Source of the DNA: Kluyvera intermedia
Lineage (GTDB): Bacteria; Pseudomonadota; Gammaproteobacteria; Enterobacterales; Enterobacteriaceae
Assembly (NCBI RefSeq): GCF_034424175.1
Contig: NZ_CP139986.1
Coordinates: forward strand, 4,588,001 to 4,652,000
DNA: 64,000 nt
Direction of reading: 5' to 3'
Below are positions 52,828-60,597 of this stretch, in pieces. Both the position numbers and the translations under genes were made by a program. Within the stretch, counting starts at the first letter, position 1. Each line of letters begins with the position of its first letter. Under the pieces are notes generated by a model. That model was given only the letters and a program-made list of their open reading frames with translations. It was not told the origin of the DNA and searched no databases.

Positions 52828-52919
52828 CCCTCACCCCGACCCTCTCCCTGAGGGAGAGGGAGAAAACACGACACTGAACAGTTCCCTCGCCCCTTCGGGG
52901 AGAGGGTTAGGGTGAGGGG
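52828..52919. repeat. CCCTCACCC-type palindromic repeat, copy 2, inside the rha operon
   Basis: CCCTCACCCCGACCCTCTCC and GGGGAGAGGGTTAGGGTGAGGGG are inverse complements, with a nested CTCTCCCTGAGGGAGAG hairpin. It shares its units with the copy at 11730-11857 but has a shorter spacer. It lies in the rhaA-rhaD gap. Confidence 0.85.
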
Positions 52920-52955
52920 AAAACCCCGCATCAACACTACAGGAACAACAAGACT

Positions 52956-53786
52956 ATGCAGACCATCACCGATTCCTGGTTCGTCCAGGGCATGATCAAA
53001 GCCACTTCCGATGCTTGGTTAAAAGGCTGGGACGAACGTAACGGCGGCAACCTGACTCTGCGTCTGGATGAAGCGGATATCGCGCCATTCGCCGCTGATT
53101 TCCACGCCAAACCGCGCTATATCGCCCTGAGCCAACCGATGCCGATGCTGGCAAATACCCCATTTATCGTCACCGGTTCCGGTAAATTCTTCCGCAACGT
53201 ACAGCTCGACCCAGCCGCCAACCTGGGCGTAGTGAAGGTCGACAGCGACGGCGCGGGCTACCACATTTTGTGGGGGCTGACTCATGAGGCCGTACCAACC
53301 TCCGAGCTGCCAGCGCACTTCCTGTCACATTGTGAGCGTATCAAACTAACCGGCGGTAAAGACCGCGTGATCATGCACTGCCACGCGACCAACCTGATCG
53401 CCCTGACCTACGTGCTGGAAAATGACAGCGCGTTAATCACCCGCAAACTGTGGGAAGGCAGCACCGAGTGTCTGGTGGTGTTCCCTGACGGCGTGGGCAT
53501 TCTGCCGTGGATGGTTCCGGGCACTGACGAAATCGGCGAAGCGACCGCGGTGTCCATGCAGCAGCACTCGCTGGTTCTGTGGCCATTCCACGGAGTCTTC
53601 GGTAGCGGCCCAACGCTCGACGAAACCTTTGGTCTGATTGATACCGCTGAAAAATCCGCAGAAGTGCTGGTTAAGGTGTACTCAATGGGCGGCATGAAGC
53701 AAACCATCACCCAGCAGGAATTGATTGCTCTCGGCCAGCGCTTTGGCGTAACCCCGATGGCAAGCGCGCTGAATCTGTATAAGTAA
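52956..53786 (+). CDS. rhaD: Rhamnulose-1-phosphate aldolase
   Basis: Zinc class II aldolase of 276 residues that cleaves rhamnulose 1-phosphate to dihydroxyacetone phosphate and L-lactaldehyde. The zinc histidines are in IMHCHATN and in LWPFHGVFGSGPTLDE; GNLTLRLDEADI and FIVTGSGKFFRN are conserved. It is 132 bases from rhaA, with a repeat in between. The downstream reductase can use the lactaldehyde made here. Confidence 0.97.
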   Translation: MQTITDSWFVQGMIKATSDAWLKGWDERNGGNLTLRLDEADIAPFAADFHAKPRYIALSQPMPMLANTPFIVTGSGKFFRNVQLDPAANLGVVKVDSDGAGYHILWGLTHEAVPTSELPAHFLSHCERIKLTGGKDRVIMHCHATNLIALTYVLENDSALITRKLWEGSTECLVVFPDGVGILPWMVPGTDEIGEATAVSMQQHSLVLWPFHGVFGSGPTLDETFGLIDTAEKSAEVLVKVYSMGGMKQTITQQELIALGQRFGVTPMASALNLYK

Positions 53787-53793
53787 GCATACC

Positions 53794-53863
53794 GCCTGGC
53801 CTCAGCCATTGAGGTCAGGCATCAGAATGCATCCCATTATCTCAACGCTGAGCTAATGGGATG
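53794..53863 (+). repeat. Two tandem hairpins between rhaD and the reductase gene
   Basis: The first, GCCTGGCCTCAgccatTGAGGTCAGGC (53794-53820), has one mismatch. The second, CATCCCATTA with TAATGGGATG (53830-53863), has a perfect ten-pair stem and a 14-base loop. Neither has a T run. They may tune expression between rhaBAD and the distal genes. Confidence 0.7.
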
Positions 53864-53975
53864 AGTTCTTAGCCAGCCGTGGCACAACTCTTACCCATTC
53901 CCCCTCCCTGATCATCACACCAAACCAGCCGAGGGAACGCAGGATTTCACAAGTTAGGTATCAAGGAGAAACACC

Positions 53976-55124
53976 ATGAGTTTTATGTTAGCACTGCCAA
54001 AAATCAGCCTGCATGGCGCGGGCGCCATTGGCGATATGGTCAATCTGGTTGCCGGTAAAAAATGGGGCAAGGCGCTTGTCGTCACCGACGGTCAACTGGT
54101 GAAAATGGGCCTGCTGGACAGCCTGTTTACCGCACTGGACGCCCATAAAATGTCTTATCACCTGTTTGACGAGGTTTTCCCAAACCCCACGGAAGAGCTG
54201 GTACAAAAAGGTTATGCGGCGTATCAGGCTGAAAATTGCGACTACATCATCGCCTTTGGCGGCGGCAGCCCAATTGATACCGCAAAAGCGGTGAAGATCC
54301 TGACCGCAAACCCAGGCCCGTCTACCGCCTATTCCGGCGTAGGCAAAGTGGCGAACGCAGGCGTGCATCTGGTGGCTATCAACACCACCGCCGGTACCGC
54401 TGCCGAGATGACCAGTAACGCGGTCATCATCGATACCGCCCGCCAGGTGAAAGAAGTCATTATTGATTCCAATATTATCCCGGATATTGCCGTCGATGAT
54501 GCCAGCGTGATGCTCGATATCCCGGCTTCCGTCACCGCCGCTACCGGGATGGATGCTTTAACCCACGCGGTTGAAGCGTACGTTTCCGTGGGCGCACACC
54601 CGTTAACCGACGCCAACGCACTGGAAGCGATTCGCTTAATTACCCTGTGGTTGCCAAAAGCCGTGGACGACGGTCACAATCTGGAAGCCCGCGAGCAGAT
54701 GGCGTTTGGTCAGTATCTGGCGGGAATGGCATTTAACAGCGCCGGCTTGGGTCTGGTCCACGCCCTGGCACACCAACCGGGCGCAACGCATAACCTGCCA
54801 CACGGCGTCTGCAACGCCATTTTACTGCCGGTTATCGAGAACTTTAACCGTCCAAATGCGGTTGCACGTTTTGCCCGCGTGGCGCAAGCAATGGGCGTCG
54901 AGACTCGCAATATGAGCGATGAAGCGGCAAGTATGGAAGCCATCAACGCCATTCGTAAACTCAGCGCGCGGGTGGGCATTCCAGAAGGATTCAGTAAACT
55001 GGGCGTAACGAAAGAAGACATCGAAGGGTGGCTGGATAAAGCGCTGGCCGATCCTTGCGCGCCCTGTAATCCACGCACCGCCAGCCGCGATGAAGTTCGC
55101 GAGCTGTATCTGGAGGCATTATGA
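53976..55124 (+). CDS. fucO: Iron-dependent alcohol dehydrogenase, lactaldehyde reductase
   Basis: Group III alcohol dehydrogenase of 382 residues related to FucO, which reduces L-lactaldehyde to propanediol. The NAD site IIAFGGGSPIDTAKAVKI and the iron ligands (Asp and His in GMDALTHAVEAY, His residues in VHALAHQPGATHNLPHGVCN) are complete. It lies between rhaD and rhaM, an arrangement not found in E. coli K-12, where fucO is in the fuc operon. ATG after CAAGGAGAAACACC. It overlaps rhaM by four bases. The name rhaO is also used for such genes. Confidence 0.88.
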   Translation: MSFMLALPKISLHGAGAIGDMVNLVAGKKWGKALVVTDGQLVKMGLLDSLFTALDAHKMSYHLFDEVFPNPTEELVQKGYAAYQAENCDYIIAFGGGSPIDTAKAVKILTANPGPSTAYSGVGKVANAGVHLVAINTTAGTAAEMTSNAVIIDTARQVKEVIIDSNIIPDIAVDDASVMLDIPASVTAATGMDALTHAVEAYVSVGAHPLTDANALEAIRLITLWLPKAVDDGHNLEAREQMAFGQYLAGMAFNSAGLGLVHALAHQPGATHNLPHGVCNAILLPVIENFNRPNAVARFARVAQAMGVETRNMSDEAASMEAINAIRKLSARVGIPEGFSKLGVTKEDIEGWLDKALADPCAPCNPRTASRDEVRELYLEAL

Positions 55125-55435
55125 TCCGCAAAGCCTTTGTGATGCAGGTTAACGCCAATGCACATGAAGAGTACCAGCGCCGCCATAGCCCGATCTGGCC
55201 GGAACTGGAAGCCGTACTGAAAGCGCACGGTGCGCACCACTACGCTATTTATCTCGATAAAGAACGTAACCTGCTGTTTGCGACCGTCGAGATTGAATCT
55301 GAAGAACGCTGGAACGCCGTGGCCAGTACGGAAGTGTGCCAGCGCTGGTGGAAACATATGGCCGACGTGATGCCGTCTAACCCGGATAATAGTCCGGTGA
55401 GTGCAGAGCTTAAAGAAGTGTTTTACCTGGCGTAA
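55121..55435 (+). CDS. rhaM: L-rhamnose mutarotase
   Basis: Enzyme of 104 residues that interconverts rhamnose anomers. MIRKAFVMQVNANAHEEYQRRHSPIWPELEAVLKAHG contains the conserved His and Arg region, and WWKHMADVMPSNPDNSPV is conserved. ATGA overlap with the reductase gene shows co-translation. Last gene of the rha operon. Confidence 0.96.
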   Translation: MIRKAFVMQVNANAHEEYQRRHSPIWPELEAVLKAHGAHHYAIYLDKERNLLFATVEIESEERWNAVASTEVCQRWWKHMADVMPSNPDNSPVSAELKEVFYLA

Positions 55436-55445
55436 TACCGCAACA

Positions 55446-55481
55446 TGCCCGATGGCGCTTCGCTTATCGTGCATGCACGGC
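55446..55481. repeat. Degenerate REP-like unit after rhaM
   Basis: GCCCGATGGCGCTTCGCTTA...CGTGCATG resembles a single decayed REP unit. Confidence 0.5.
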
Positions 55482-55494
55482 ACCACAAATTAAA

Positions 55495-55526
55495 AAGGCC
55501 TCTGTAAACAGAGGCCTTAATTTTTC
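55495..55526. terminator. Terminator between rhaM and the carbohydrate porin gene
   Basis: AAGGCCTCTGtaaaCAGAGGCCTT is a perfect ten-pair stem with A residues on the left and a T-rich right side. It lies between convergent 3' ends and may serve both. Confidence 0.88.
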
Positions 55527-55531
55527 TAGAT

Positions 55532-56926
55532 TTAGAAGTAGTATTTGAAGCGAACGCGCGCGCCGTAGCGATCGTCGTCGGAGGAGATTTTCTGGTCGCT
55601 TTGGATTTTAGACCAGTAAGTCCCCAGATAAATATTGAAGTTTTGCATATTCATGACATTCGGAATTAAATATGACGCATGAATGGTATGAATATCATAC
55701 GTCCCTTCATCCTGAATAACACAGTCGTTGTAGCAGACTACATTATCAAAATCATCAATTTTGTTATGAGCATAAATATAGCCCAATTCGAAGTTCTTCC
55801 ACAAAATGTTCGTTGCTGCAGTGAAGTCATCTTCATTACTCGCATCTAAATAGGCGGTATTCAGGTTAAATACCACACCATTTTCCGGATCGGTTTTCAG
55901 GCCATTCCATGTCATGGTTAAACCATAGCCGGTACGATCGGATTGGTCGACAAATTCACCCTTTTTATTGGTATAACCGTATGCATTATTAACAACGTTG
56001 GATTCCATTGCCGCCGAGAATGAGAGCTCGGTCATTGGCGACCAGGAAATAACCGGGCGCATATAGACAACGTTTTTCTGTTGCTCAACTTCACGTCCGT
56101 GATAACTGCGCCCGCCAGGGACGTTATCGCCATCAGCAAACAGCGTGGTTCCGTCTTCAACCAGCGAGTTCAGTTCGAAGTACCAGTCATCAACCTGTTT
56201 ACTCATCAGGAAGTTACCACCCGAATCAGAACGTCCGCGACCTTCTTTCATCATGTAGATATAACCCTGACCATCGGTGTACAGGTCGTTGGCGGTATTC
56301 CCGGAGTGCTCAACGAAGGTATCCTGGTTAAGCGGGAACATATCGAAGGCCTCAAAGCGACCGACTTTGATTTTCCAGTCATCCTTCTGACCGAAGTGGA
56401 AGTACGCATCATCAAGGTTCATGGAGCCTGTCATATCGGCTAACGGCTGAATAGAGAAGCCCGCATATTGACCGTTCTCCATTGTACGCGTTCCATCGAC
56501 ACCCAGCAGAATACGGCCGTTCAAATCCCAGCGTTCGTTTGAGTTATCATGGCTGAGCTGCGTCAGCGTACCGCGACGGCTTTCACCGTCCATGTTGAAT
56601 TCCACGTCACCGTAGATTTTCAGATCGCCATATCCTGTCAGCAGCAGATTAGGCGTAGACGCATTTTTCTGTGTTTCGGTGGCGGCCGTCTGTCCATTCA
56701 CCGGTGTATTGCCCTGAGCGTCTTTAATTTCTTTAATTTCAGCAGATTGCTGAACCTGCATGTCTTGCACTTTACGCTCAGCCTGGGTGGCGCGAGTTTC
56801 CGCGGCTTCCAGGCGTGATTCAAGCTGTTCCAGTCGCTGTTCCAACGTCATTTTCGTTGTTTTAGCAACACCGGTATTGGCCACTAATAACAATCCAATC
56901 GCAATAGCTAATGTCGATTTCTTCAT
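55532..56926 (-). CDS. Carbohydrate porin, RafY-like
   Basis: Outer-membrane protein of 464 residues. Signal peptide MKKSTLAIAIGLLLVANTGVA, then a charged coiled-coil (about residues 25-75, LEQRLEQLESRLEAAETRATQAERKVQDM-type heptads), then a beta-barrel with many Tyr/Trp/Asp strands and a C-terminal RVRFKYYF. The layout and length recall the raffinose porin RafY; it is not a typical LamB sequence. ATG at 56926 follows AAGGAAAGCGAATA. No transporter or enzyme gene is adjacent, so its sugar is unknown. Two cysteines (CYNDC) could form a loop disulphide. Confidence 0.78.
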   Translation of the reverse strand: MKKSTLAIAIGLLLVANTGVAKTTKMTLEQRLEQLESRLEAAETRATQAERKVQDMQVQQSAEIKEIKDAQGNTPVNGQTAATETQKNASTPNLLLTGYGDLKIYGDVEFNMDGESRRGTLTQLSHDNSNERWDLNGRILLGVDGTRTMENGQYAGFSIQPLADMTGSMNLDDAYFHFGQKDDWKIKVGRFEAFDMFPLNQDTFVEHSGNTANDLYTDGQGYIYMMKEGRGRSDSGGNFLMSKQVDDWYFELNSLVEDGTTLFADGDNVPGGRSYHGREVEQQKNVVYMRPVISWSPMTELSFSAAMESNVVNNAYGYTNKKGEFVDQSDRTGYGLTMTWNGLKTDPENGVVFNLNTAYLDASNEDDFTAATNILWKNFELGYIYAHNKIDDFDNVVCYNDCVIQDEGTYDIHTIHASYLIPNVMNMQNFNIYLGTYWSKIQSDQKISSDDDRYGARVRFKYYF

Positions 56927-57279
56927 TATTCGCTTTCCTTGAAATAAAGAATAACCGGGAAATCCCGAAAGAGATCTCACGCGCACTTATTTTTATGATG
57001 AATATTGTTTTATAATTTATTCACCAAATGAAACGAGATCTTAGAATGGAAACGTTTCATCACAGGCACGAGAACACTAGCCAATAAAGTTCAACCCGTA
57101 AATAATACATTTTGAAATATCGTGAGCGAGATAACACTGGCGAGCAACAAAATAACAAACAGAGATATGAATATATCTATAGATTATTCTAATTAATAAT
57201 CCATAGATAAGTAATATTATATAATTGATATGAAAATCAATAAAACACACGGTTATTTATATATTACCGCGTGCTGTTA
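56927..57279. promoter_or_regulatory. Control region of the carbohydrate porin
   Basis: No gene fits in these 353 AT-rich bases. TGGAAACGTTTCAT (57047-57060) is a GAAACGTTTC palindrome of the LacI/Cra type, with an inverse copy of half a site (ATGAAACG) at 57028. Further upstream TATCTATAGATTATT (57174-57188) is repeated in inverse at 57195-57209 with one mismatch and a six-base centre. Confidence 0.6.
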
Positions 57280-57828
57280 TCAGTTTTGTTCAGCCACCAG
57301 CAATGCCATGGTGTCCGGCTCCAGCGCTTTAAACAGATGCTCCTCATCAGCGGGATAACAAATGTAGTCCCCCGCATGCAACTCTTCCGGTGCACAAGTG
57401 AGCCCCACCAGCGCTCGCCCCTGAGTCACGATAATATGTTCTACCGAACCCGGTGGATGCGGATGCGAAATTCGATCGGCACCCGGCTGGGTGGTCAGCA
57501 GATAGATATCGCGACGCGCTCCCGGTGGACAGGCAGCAAGCAATGTCGCCTGATAGTTTGCCTGTTCAGCGATAACTTTTGTCCCCTCGCCCCGACGAAT
57601 CACCTGCGTTTTATTAGGCTGCGGCTCCAGCAGGCGTGCAAACGGGATCCCCAATGCCACGCACAGCGCCCACAGGGTTTCCAGACTTGGGTTACCGTTC
57701 CCGGCCTCAAGCTGAGAAAGCGTCGATTTTGCAATCCCAGCACGACGCGCAATTTCAGCCAAAGACAGGCCTGTTCTCGCCCGCTCGCGCACCAGGCTCT
57801 TAGCAATCACGCTGATTGGCTGTGACAT
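57280..57828 (-). CDS. XRE-cupin transcriptional regulator
   Basis: Regulator of 182 residues: an N-terminal helix-turn-helix of the Cro/C1 type (LSLAEIARRAGIAKSTLSQLEAGNGNPSLETLWALCVALG) and a C-terminal cupin (HPHPPGSVEHIIVTQGRALVGL, AGDYICYPADEEHLFKAL). Start ATG at 57828 with GGAG six bases ahead. It is divergent from azlCD, and palindromes with CGTTCG cores fill the space between, so it probably controls azlCD and itself. Confidence 0.9.
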   Translation of the reverse strand: MSQPISVIAKSLVRERARTGLSLAEIARRAGIAKSTLSQLEAGNGNPSLETLWALCVALGIPFARLLEPQPNKTQVIRRGEGTKVIAEQANYQATLLAACPPGARRDIYLLTTQPGADRISHPHPPGSVEHIIVTQGRALVGLTCAPEELHAGDYICYPADEEHLFKALEPDTMALLVAEQN

Positions 57829-57848
57829 ACACAACTCCATCGTTTTAT

Positions 57849-57919
57849 ATATCGAACGAATCGTTCGTCTTGAACTACCACTCTGATTCGTTCATTATAA
57901 TGGATAACTCGTTCGATAT
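57849..57919. promoter_or_regulatory. Operator cluster between the XRE regulator and azlC
   Basis: CGAACGAaTCGTTCG (57853-57867) is a perfect palindrome. ATATCGAACGA (57849-57859) is perfectly inverted as TCGTTCGATAT (57909-57919), and a third half-site (ATTCGTTCAT) lies near 57886. A -10 hexamer TATAAT (57896-57901) for azlC lies between the sites, so a bound repressor would cover the promoter. Confidence 0.75.
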
Positions 57920-57930
57920 GGTAAATATAG

Positions 57931-58593
57931 ATGTCTCTGAACATGTTCTCCTGCCTGAAAGGCGATACGCTAAAAGCCATTTTTCTGGTATGTCTCGCCG
58001 TTGGCGTCGTGGGTGTTTCCTATGGTTCGCTGGCGATGGCCTATGGTTTCCCGCTTTGGGTTCCCTTACTGCTTTCGGTCTCCGTTCTCGCAGGCGCGTC
58101 GGAATTCATGTTTATCGGTATTGTTGCAAGCGGTGGCAATCCTCTGGCAGCGGCAGCGGCGGGTCTACTGGTGAATGCCCGGCATATTCCTTTTGGCGTG
58201 ACGGTGAGGGAGTTGGTCGGGCGTCGTGCAGCGAGCTTTATTGGCTGCCATATCATGAACGATGAGAGCGTTGTGTTTGGACTCTCACAGCCCACGCCTG
58301 AACAACGTAAAGCCGCCTTTTGGTTGTGTGGGATGGGCGTCGCCCTTGTCTGGCCACTGGGAACTCTATTTGGCGCAGCGGTGGGCAAGCTATTGCCAGC
58401 ACCGGAAACCATCGGCCTGGATGCGGTCTTCCCCGCCATCCTGCTCGCCTTAGTCATTCCCGCCTTCAAGAATCGCACAACGCTCATTCGCGCCTGTAGC
58501 GGTGCGGCACTCTCACTGGCTAGCGTGCCGTTCATCCCCGTAGGATTACCGGTCCTGCTTTCACTGTTTGGCCTGCTGGTGAGGAAAAAATAA
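57931..58593 (+). CDS. azlC: AzlC-family branched-chain amino acid exporter subunit
   Basis: Larger membrane subunit of an AzlCD (YgaZH-like) exporter, 220 residues. Hydrophobic segments and the family region VLAGASEFMFIGIVASGGNPLAAAAAGLLVNARHIPFG are clear. The best-known members export branched-chain amino acids, so this substrate is inferred. It overlaps azlD by one base (TAATG) and is divergent from an XRE-cupin regulator. Confidence 0.88.
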   Translation: MSLNMFSCLKGDTLKAIFLVCLAVGVVGVSYGSLAMAYGFPLWVPLLLSVSVLAGASEFMFIGIVASGGNPLAAAAAGLLVNARHIPFGVTVRELVGRRAASFIGCHIMNDESVVFGLSQPTPEQRKAAFWLCGMGVALVWPLGTLFGAAVGKLLPAPETIGLDAVFPAILLALVIPAFKNRTTLIRACSGAALSLASVPFIPVGLPVLLSLFGLLVRKK

Positions 58594-58916
58594 TGGGTAA
58601 CATGACGCTGTTTATCGCCGGGATCGCTATTTTATCGGTGGGGACTTATTTGATGCGGCTTGGCGGTGCGAAGCTGGGTAACCGGTTAGCCTTCTCTGAA
58701 CGTTCTCAGGCACTGCTTTCCGATGCCGCGACGGTGCTGCTTTTTTCCGTCGCTCTGGCCACTACCTTTTATGAAGGAGAGCACTTCTCCGGGATGGCGC
58801 GCGTACTGGGGGTTGGTTTTGCGGTGTTTCTGGCATGGCGTAAAGCGCCATTAATCGTGGTGATTTTTGCTGCCGCCATCGCCACCGCGCTGCTGCGTCT
58901 GGCTGGTATCCACTAA
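58593..58916 (+). CDS. azlD: AzlD-family exporter subunit
   Basis: Small membrane partner of AzlC, 107 residues with about three or four hydrophobic helices (FIAGIAILSVGTYLMRLGG, LSDAATVLLFSVALATTF). Start-stop overlap with azlC indicates coupled translation. A REP unit follows. Confidence 0.88.
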   Translation: MGNMTLFIAGIAILSVGTYLMRLGGAKLGNRLAFSERSQALLSDAATVLLFSVALATTFYEGEHFSGMARVLGVGFAVFLAWRKAPLIVVIFAAAIATALLRLAGIH

Positions 58917-58917
58917 A

Positions 58918-58951
58918 GTAGACCGGATAAGCGAAGCGCCATCCGGCCTAC
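58918..58951. repeat. Single REP unit after azlD
   Basis: GTAGACCGGATAAGCGAAGC...CATCCGGCCTAC is a complete REP unit between convergent genes. Confidence 0.9.
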
Positions 58952-58961
58952 CACTGAAACG

Positions 58962-58988
58962 AAAAAAGCGCCCATAGGGCGCTCTTTC
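58962..58988 (-). terminator. Terminator of the BhsA-family gene
   Basis: Read on minus, GAGCGCCCtatgGGCGCTTTTTTC has a stable stem and T tail, 17 bases after the stop of the small gene. Confidence 0.85.
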
Positions 58989-59004
58989 GACAGTTGCGTA
59001 TTGC

Positions 59005-59217
59005 TTATTTGTTCAGTTCTGCGGTCATGTGCACGCGGTTACCGCTGTAAGCCTGGGTGATTTTGTAAGAGCTTGCACCCGCTTGTTCGGCCTGAGCGGC
59101 GATTTTTGCTTCTGCACCGTCAAGAGTAGAAGCACTGGCGGTGACGGTTTGTGCTGCGAATGAACCGAAAGAAGTTGCGAGAGCGATAACTGCGACAAAA
59201 GTTTTGATGCTTTTCAT
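59005..59217 (-). CDS. YdgH/BhsA/McbA-family (DUF1471) small periplasmic protein
   Basis: Secreted protein of 70 residues with signal peptide MKSIKTFVAVIALATSFGSFA and a single DUF1471 domain (DGAEAKIAAQAEQAGASSYKITQAY). Members of this family respond to stress and influence biofilm formation, but the specific role here is unknown. Monocistronic with its own terminator. Confidence 0.85.
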   Translation of the reverse strand: MKSIKTFVAVIALATSFGSFAAQTVTASASTLDGAEAKIAAQAEQAGASSYKITQAYSGNRVHMTAELNK

Positions 59218-59345
59218 GAGATAAACCCTTTAAGTTGGTTGTTTGTGTAAGGCATGTTGCCTTGATGTGATAAATGATAGGTCACATCTCAATCAACTAA
59301 AAGCGGAGTTATTTGTCGATGTCATTCAAAATAACTGAATATAAA

Positions 59346-60179
59346 TTAACCACCGATTAATCGCTGCGGGTGGGTGTAAATCGTCGCCCGGCCCGGCTTG
59401 CAAAAACCGACCAGCGTCAGATTACAACGCTCGGCAACCTCTACGGCCAGCGTTGTCGCGGCGGATACTGCAAACAGGATCTCAACGCCACACATTGCAG
59501 ACTTCTGCACCATTTCATAACTGGCGCGGCTGGACACCAGCGCAGCACCTTTCTGCCATAGCGCGCCCTCTTTGGCGCGATGTCCCAGCAGCTTATCGAG
59601 CGCCACGTGACGACCCACATCCTCATGCCCGCCCACCAGCTCACCCGAGGGCATCACCCACGCGGCAGCATGTGTACAACCCGTTTCACGGCCCACTGGC
59701 TGAACGTCATCTAAATGACGGAGTGCATAATCGAGATGGGCCAGATCAAATATCTGGCTAAACGGCAGCGGTTGGATAGGCTTCCCGATATCGTTGAGCT
59801 GCTCAACGCCACACACGCCACAGCCTGTGCGGCCAGCGAGCGCCCGGCGGCGCTCTTTTAGCCCCATGAAGCGGCGGCTGGAAAGCTCGATTCTGACCTC
59901 CATGCCGTTGCAGGCAGGGACGACGTCCATACCGAAGATTTCGCGCGGATGCTCGATAATGCCTTCAGATAAAGAGAAACCTATCGCAAAAGCTTCCAGA
60001 TCTTTCGGCGTCGCCATCATCACGACGTGAGAGATGCCGTTGTAGACCAACGCAACGGGAACTTCTTCTGCAAGAATATCCTGAGTGGGTTGCATAATCT
60101 GTGGCCTTCTGAAGACAGAACGCTCGGCTGCGCCAATCAGCTGCAACGAGGGTTTGACTTCATCTTTAAAATTAAACAC
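59346..60179 (-). CDS. fdhD: Formate dehydrogenase sulfurtransferase FdhD
   Basis: Protein of 277 residues that passes sulfur from IscS to the molybdenum cofactor of formate dehydrogenases. The sulfur-carrier cysteines are in RTGCGVCGVEQLND, and GCTHAAAW and GHEDVGRHVALDKLLG are conserved. The start appears to be GTG at 60179 with only a weak ribosome site, and the first 35 residues differ from E. coli FdhD, so the N-terminus is less sure. Divergent from fdoG, as in E. coli. Confidence 0.94.
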   Translation of the reverse strand: MFNFKDEVKPSLQLIGAAERSVFRRPQIMQPTQDILAEEVPVALVYNGISHVVMMATPKDLEAFAIGFSLSEGIIEHPREIFGMDVVPACNGMEVRIELSSRRFMGLKERRRALAGRTGCGVCGVEQLNDIGKPIQPLPFSQIFDLAHLDYALRHLDDVQPVGRETGCTHAAAWVMPSGELVGGHEDVGRHVALDKLLGHRAKEGALWQKGAALVSSRASYEMVQKSAMCGVEILFAVSAATTLAVEVAERCNLTLVGFCKPGRATIYTHPQRLIGG

Positions 60180-60394
60180 GGCAAATACTCTGACAACATC
60201 AACAATACGGGGCGTCTATTCCACCACAACACAGGGGAATTGAGGCTTATTATGGATCAAGTTTGTGGTGCAATAACGCACAACTGCACTTATAACGCCA
60301 CATTATGCGACAAACAATCCCTTGCGCGAAATCTAATCCCTTATAGTTAATGACGTTAATTACCCATCCTCTACCCGCCACAATCCGATCAATT

Positions 60395-60410
60395 TGTGAG
60401 CTAAACCACA
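60395..60410. promoter_or_regulatory. Possible CRP site in the fdhD/fdoG divergent region
   Basis: TGTGAGCTAAACCACA has one perfect and one four-of-five CRP half-site, inside an AATTTGTG...CACAATT dyad. The remaining 400 bases of this gap hold no gene; they must contain both promoters and the fdoG leader. Confidence 0.45.
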
Positions 60411-60597
60411 ATTCAATGTTAATGCGCGCAAATTCTATTCACCTACCATTAACCGTATCGGAACAGGCCTACCGATAATGTGGTATTCTGATTGAAAGCC
60501 CTCCTGGAACTGAGGGCATCACATTTTTCAGCACCTTCGTCGTGCTACGGCGAAGAAAAACTACAAGCAATAACAATGTCGAAACAAGGAGCGATCC

